Source: Thermohalobaculum sp039513195 (GTDB lineage Bacteria > Pseudomonadota > Alphaproteobacteria > Rhodobacterales > Rhodobacteraceae). From it: a DNA stretch of 64,000 nt. The first letter of the stretch is position 1, and each line of letters starts with the position of its first letter. The notes beneath the pieces were generated by a model. The model saw only the letters and a list, made by a program, of their open reading frames with translations. It did no database searches and was not told the origin of the DNA. Made by a program: the position numbers and the translations under genes. The stretch spans positions 1 to 64,000 of the forward strand of contig JBCCRM010000017.1 in assembly GCA_039513195.1 (NCBI GenBank). The letters are read 5' to 3'. Of the stretch, positions 61,727 to 64,000 are shown piece after piece.

Positions 61727-62230
61727 TCAGACGGTTGGGCTGAACAGCGTTTCGACGTTTAAGAGAATGACGAGATCGTCGCCGAGCTTGGCGACGCCGT
61801 CGATGAATTCGGCCGGCCAACGGGCGCCGAGCTCGGGCATGGTGTCGACGAGATCCAAGGCCACGTCGCGCACACTCTCCACTCCCTCGGCCAGCAGTCC
61901 CAGACGGGTGCTTTCGCCGGCGATCGGCAATTCCAGCACAATGATCCGCGCCTCGCCGTCCATGTCGCCCGACGGCATGCGCAACCTTTCTCGGACATCG
62001 ACCAATGGCGCGACGGCTCCGCGAACATTGATCAACGCCGGGGCGAAGGGATCGGCGCCCGGTACGGGCGTGGTGGCGATCACATCGATGATCTCATTGA
62101 CCGACGTCACCGCGATGGCAAACAGCTCGCCTGCCAACTTGAAGGTCAGGAAGGTCGCGCTCTGCCGCGCGGCGGGCGCGGTTGCCTCGCCCGCGTCATC
62201 CATCTCTGCCTCGAGTGTCGATGCGCTCAC
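61727..62230 (-). CDS. cheW: Chemotaxis coupling protein CheW (operon-proximal copy)
   Basis: This 167-residue CheW protein has an acidic N-terminus and the motifs FLTFKLAGELFAIAVTSVNEIIDV, LINVRGAVAPLVDVRERL and LLAEGVESVRDV. It begins 15 bp after the cheA stop and precedes the receptor gene. It is distinct from the distal CheW, which may let the operon couple two receptor types to the same kinase. Confidence 0.95.
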   Translation of the reverse strand: MSASTLEAEMDDAGEATAPAARQSATFLTFKLAGELFAIAVTSVNEIIDVIATTPVPGADPFAPALINVRGAVAPLVDVRERLRMPSGDMDGEARIIVLELPIAGESTRLGLLAEGVESVRDVALDLVDTMPELGARWPAEFIDGVAKLGDDLVILLNVETLFSPTV

Positions 62231-62245
62231 GCCGTTCCCTCCCGC

Positions 62246-64000
62246 TCAGGCGGCCGCGCGGACATCGCCGCTCAGCAGTTTCACAAAGGCCGCAATGTCC
62301 AGGATCAACGCTACGGTTCCGTCGCCGAGGATGGTGGCGCCCGAGAAGCCCTTGATCGCGCGGTGATAGACGCTGAGTGATTTGATCACAGTCTGGTGTT
62401 GTCCCAGAATATCGTCCACGACCAAACCGATCCGGCGCGATTCCGTTCCGACGATCACCACGCGGGGATGGGCCACCGCCTCGTGACCTTGCAGCCCAAA
62501 ACGTTCCGACAGATCGACATAGGGAACCAATTCCTCGCGGATGTTCAGAACCGTGCGGCCGCTCTCGCGCCGTGCTGCTGCGGCATCCAGTTCGACGCAT
62601 TCGACCACGCTCGACAGCGGGATCACGAAAACGCTGCCCGCGACCCGGACCATCAGCCCATCGATGATCGCCAAGGTCAGCGGCAGGCGCAGGGTCACCG
62701 TGGTCCCCTGGCCCGCCTCCGTCACCACATCCACTGACCCGCGCAGATCCTCGATCACACGGCGCACCGCATCCATGCCGACCCCGCGGCCCGAGACCGT
62801 CGACACGGTCTTCGCGGTCGAAAAGCCGGGGCGAAAGATCATCTGGCTCAGCTCCGCGTCCGACGGCTGATCGTCGGGCGAGAGGAGGCCCCGCTCGACC
62901 GCCCGGTTGCGGATCGCAGGCAGGTTCAGGCCGGCGCCATCGTCGCGGATGCTGATCAGAACCTCGCCCGCCGCTTGATGGGCCGACAGCCGCAGCTGCG
63001 CGGTTGCGGGTTTGCCGGCGGCTTCCCGGTCCTCCGGTGCCTCTATACCATGGTCGATGGAGTTGCGGATAATATGGACCAACGGCTCCGTCAGGCTGTC
63101 GATGACGTTCTTGTCGACCTCCGTCTCACCACCCGTGGTTTCCAACGCGACCGACTTCCCGAGCTCGCCGGAGAGATCCCGCACGACGCGGCGGAACTTT
63201 CCGAAAACCAGTTCGATCGGCAGCATTCGGATCGACAGCGTCGTGTCGCGCAGACCGGTGACCAGGCGTTCGATCTCCTCGGCCGCGCTGGACAGCGAGA
63301 GGTCGGCAATCTGCTCGGACAAGCGGTTGAGGCGCGACTGCGCAATCACCAATTCGCCGAGTTGATCCATCAAATCGTCGAGCCGGCGCGCTTGAACCCT
63401 TAGGGACCCGGCCTTTTGTGCCGGTTTAGCCGGCGGAGCCGGGGCGTCCTTACTCTGGGACTGCGGTGGGGCTGCACTGGGCTGCGCTGCAACGGCCTCC
63501 GGCGCAGTTTCAAACACCTCCCATGTGGTAGGCGCGTCCGTCTGTTCGGTGTCGACCCGCTCGATCTGCACCTCTTCGGGCTCGGAAAAGACGAAAATCG
63601 CGTCGAGGGCTTCCCGCCCGCGATCTGTCGTCAGCACCAGCTCCCAACCCAGATGACAGGCTGTCGGCGCCAGAGTGTCGAGATCCGGGACAGCATCCGT
63701 AACGAGCGCTACTGTGCCAGATCCGCATTCGATCAGCTCATCGACCAGCAGATCGGGCCGCATTCCGTTGCGGAGAGAGCCCGGATCGGGCGTGAATCGA
63801 ATGTGGAAGGTTTCGTTCTTCGGCCCGGGCGAGGCTGCTGCCTGCGCCGTCTCGGGCGCCTCGTTTTCCCCGCCAGTGAAGGCTGTGATCTGTGCGGCGA
63901 GCTTTTGCGCTGTGTCGGACTGCTCTAGCGCTTCCTCCGCCGCGGAATCGCCGCTCACTTCCAGCAATTGCTGGATGTGATCGCGGGCGGCGAGCGATGT
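62246..64000 (-). CDS. cheA: Chemotaxis histidine kinase CheA (5' end beyond window)
   Basis: The frame is open to the right edge (last codons read TSLAARDHIQQLLEVSG), so the start and the phosphotransfer P1 domain lie outside. Visible parts are a P2-like segment (FHIRFTPDPGSLRNGMRPDLL), the P3 dimerisation helices (RRLDDLMDQLGELVIAQSRLNRL), the P4 ATPase (N box HIIRNSIDHGIE, DDGAGLN, GRGVGMDAVRRVIEDL) and the C-terminal P5 CheW-like domain. Long Ala/Pro-rich linkers separate P2 and P3. It heads the cluster cheA-cheW-mcp-cheW-cheR-cheB. Confidence 0.96.
   Translation of the reverse strand, partial: TSLAARDHIQQLLEVSGDSAAEEALEQSDTAQKLAAQITAFTGGENEAPETAQAAASPGPKNETFHIRFTPDPGSLRNGMRPDLLVDELIECGSGTVALVTDAVPDLDTLAPTACHLGWELVLTTDRGREALDAIFVFSEPEEVQIERVDTEQTDAPTTWEVFETAPEAVAAQPSAAPPQSQSKDAPAPPAKPAQKAGSLRVQARRLDDLMDQLGELVIAQSRLNRLSEQIADLSLSSAAEEIERLVTGLRDTTLSIRMLPIELVFGKFRRVVRDLSGELGKSVALETTGGETEVDKNVIDSLTEPLVHIIRNSIDHGIEAPEDREAAGKPATAQLRLSAHQAAGEVLISIRDDGAGLNLPAIRNRAVERGLLSPDDQPSDAELSQMIFRPGFSTAKTVSTVSGRGVGMDAVRRVIEDLRGSVDVVTEAGQGTTVTLRLPLTLAIIDGLMVRVAGSVFVIPLSSVVECVELDAAAARRESGRTVLNIREELVPYVDLSERFGLQGHEAVAHPRVVIVGTESRRIGLVVDDILGQHQTVIKSLSVYHRAIKGFSGATILGDGTVALILDIAAFVKLLSGDVRAAA

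Overview
This is a GC-rich chromosomal window from an alphaproteobacterium, most likely in the Rhodobacterales (Roseobacter/Paracoccus-like). The evidence is: the block rplU-rpmA-GNAT-obgE-proB-proA; an L21 protein with a long acidic tail ending in a helix-hairpin-helix; an invasion-associated locus B (IalB) protein; a GlnT-type glutamine synthetase; and a dimethylglycine-dehydrogenase-like/MttB-like pair. No rRNA, tRNA or CRISPR array was seen. Species-level assignment is not possible from this view.

Layout. 0-6 kb: a CheB-CheR-PAS hybrid (cut by the left edge) and a NIT-domain chemoreceptor. 6-10 kb: an FkbM-like methyltransferase with an AT-rich core, a decayed IS110-type transposase, a small periplasmic protein, and a YifB/ComM ATPase. 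10-18 kb: a minus-strand amide-utilisation operon with a Tat-exported solute-binding protein, two permeases, an ATPase, a fused ATPase-amidase and a second full-length amidase. 18-20 kb: a flotillin. 20.4-25.8 kb: ribosomal proteins L21/L27, a GNAT acetyltransferase, Obg and proline synthesis. 25.8-31.7 kb: envelope genes (a DUF882/MepK-like peptidase, an L,D-transpeptidase, LpxD, a dedicated acyl carrier protein, a ketoacyl synthase, IalB). 31.9-33.2 kb: glnT.

33.3-48.7 kb is an accessory island. It opens with two translationally coupled tyrosine recombinases, followed by two perfect 12-bp-stem hairpins, a FitA/VapC toxin-antitoxin pair and a DUF6880 protein. Next comes a divergent four-gene envelope module: a zincin plus degenerate M23 protein, a SleB-like hydrolase, a lipoprotein, and a membrane protein with a peptidoglycan-binding-like tail. 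The island closes with a two-gene Gabija-like anti-phage system (OLD/TOPRIM nuclease plus UvrD-like helicase). A 15-bp direct repeat (14/15 identical) lies in the intergenic DNA at each end and may mark the attachment sites. The divergent envelope module is the part I could not match to a described system.

48.9-56.8 kb: a catabolic cluster (3-hydroxyisobutyrate-dehydrogenase-like, CocE-type hydrolase, FAD/folate demethylating dehydrogenase, MttB-family methyltransferase, TetR regulator) that probably handles N-methylated amines or betaines. With glnT on the other side of the island, the island looks inserted between related nitrogen genes. A 105-bp palindromic element ends this cluster and supplies the stop codons of both flanking convergent genes. 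56.9-64 kb: a chemotaxis operon cheA-cheW-mcp-cheW-cheR-cheB on the minus strand, with cheA cut by the right edge.
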